Source: Bacteroidota bacterium (GTDB lineage Bacteria > Bacteroidota > Ignavibacteria > Tepidaquicellales > Tepidaquicellaceae). Taken from it: DNA of 64,000 nucleotides. The notes beneath the pieces are model-generated. The model was not told where the DNA came from, did no database searches, and saw nothing but the letters and a program-made list of their open reading frames with translations. The translations under genes were made by a program, and so were the position numbers. The DNA is taken from assembly GCA_018266845.1 (NCBI GenBank), contig JAFDZO010000027.1, positions 1-64,000 on the forward strand, given 5' to 3'. Of the stretch, positions 63,424-64,000 are shown piece by piece (position 1 is the stretch's first letter; each line of letters starts with the position of its first letter).

Positions 63424-64000
63424 ATGCACTTTTTAAAACCATTATTAGTTACTCTCTTTATTTTCTCTCTTTTTGTTCACGTTAGGGCTGATGAAAGACC
63501 TTTCCCATACACATATACATCCGATGTGCTGAAAAAAAGCATGCGCGACTTTGAAATCCACACAAACTTCAGAGTCGGAAGGGAAAATTTTTATTCCCGT
63601 ATCGAAAACCGTCTTGAGTACGAATTCGGCGTAACCGATAAATTTCAGGCAGCTTTTTATCTTAATTTTCAGAACTCAACAAGCGAAAACACTGCCAACA
63701 ATTCATACGACAGCAAATTTGAGTTCAAAGGTATCTCCACCGAATTCATTTATCAGCTTTCAAATAAATACACGAACTCCTTCGGCTTTGCCCCATATAT
63801 GGAGCTTACACTGAACACTCGCGAAGTTGAGCTTGAAACTAAACTAATTTTAGATAAAAAAATCGGACGCAGTTTTACTTTAGCGCTTAACTTAAATGCA
63901 GAATATGAATGGGAGTACAATCCCCTTCCTGAAAAAACAGAAAAAGAGCTTGAACTGGATATTCTTCTCGGCGGTTCATATCAGGCAACCAATAATTTTG
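63424..64000 (+). CDS. Outer-membrane beta-barrel protein, cut by the window edge
   Basis: The open frame from ATG 63424 runs to the window end (192 codons, no stop). It starts with a signal peptide ending HVRA, then repeated amphipathic strands rich in aromatic residues and turns (IENRLEYEFGVTDKFQAAFY, SFGFAPYMELTL, GRSFTLALNLNAEYEWEY). This is the pattern of a transporter-like outer-membrane barrel. The C-terminus is missing, so the family is not fixed. Confidence 0.7.
   Translation, partial: MHFLKPLLVTLFIFSLFVHVRADERPFPYTYTSDVLKKSMRDFEIHTNFRVGRENFYSRIENRLEYEFGVTDKFQAAFYLNFQNSTSENTANNSYDSKFEFKGISTEFIYQLSNKYTNSFGFAPYMELTLNTREVELETKLILDKKIGRSFTLALNLNAEYEWEYNPLPEKTEKELELDILLGGSYQATNNF

Overview
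The window reads as a gene-dense, AT-rich chromosome segment of a Gram-negative (diderm, LPS-bearing) bacterium of the Bacteroidota/Chlorobiota assemblage, most like the Ignavibacteria. The reasons are a full set of lipid A and LPS genes (lpxB, lpxK, an LpxL-type acyltransferase, a heptosyltransferase), families typical of that assemblage (DUF4292 lipoprotein, DUF3078 outer-membrane protein, Hc1 histone-like protein), and a giant secreted FN3/beta-helix protein. Start codons are often TTG. Recognisable AGGAGA-type Shine-Dalgarno sites occur at several genes (ytxH, pckG, the redoxin, terC). Species-level assignment is inference. No rRNA, tRNA, CRISPR array, transposase or prophage was seen.

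Layout. 1-6070 (minus): one uninterrupted, edge-truncated frame of more than 2,000 residues, a modular surface adhesin-like protein missing its C-terminus. 6699-15318 (plus): lipid A/LPS genes (lpxB, a DUF374 acyltransferase, lpxK), a class-I glutamine amidotransferase, a DUF4292 lipoprotein, a degenerate LytM/EnvC-like factor, a glycosyltransferase, ribD and ribE, in tight or overlapping order. 15315-22498 (minus): a second compact operon xseA-xseB-dxs-lipoprotein-miaB-lpxL-waaF. 22499-25625: exonuclease III, a quinone-reductase-like MDR protein and a Xre/RES toxin-antitoxin pair whose promoter carries two matching operator-like sites. 25646-31548 (minus): an ArnT-like transferase, envelope coiled-coil proteins (YtxH), a PaaK/CapK-like adenylate-forming enzyme behind a C12 tract, and lpdA. 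31549-33210: a nest of short palindromes of several sequence families around a DUF2905-HIT gene pair. 33211-47883: K+ channel, hisC-like aminotransferase, DUF3078, DinB, truncated hemoglobin, sdhC/sdhD, Hc1, lepA, lepB, terC, hemW, PAP2, mgtE and a membrane protein with two L7/L12-like repeats. 47884-53677: a frameshifted outer-membrane protein, a FecR protein, GNAT, a DMT transporter and two divergent paralogues of an unrecognised tail-anchored family. 53787-63121: pckG, a PIN toxin-antitoxin pair at the end of a queC/AI-2E operon, a CoA-transferase, two thioredoxin-fold proteins, a desaturase and fumC. An outer-membrane protein runs off the right edge.

Together the genes cover envelope construction, isoprenoid, riboflavin and queuosine synthesis, central carbon metabolism (succinate dehydrogenase anchors, fumarase, PEPCK, lipoamide dehydrogenase) and tRNA/translation functions. 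The accessory layer consists of two toxin-antitoxin modules, a dense family of intergenic palindromes (one of which supplies the apparent first codons of dxs), an iterated AAAGTAACATT site array, and homopolymer tracts that could switch or break genes.

Nothing here is clearly a new multi-gene system. The best candidates for undescribed biology are the palindrome nest at 31.6-33.1 kb, the tail-anchored paralogue pair with its iteron-like upstream region (50.0-53.7 kb), and the T8-interrupted outer-membrane gene at 48.0 kb.
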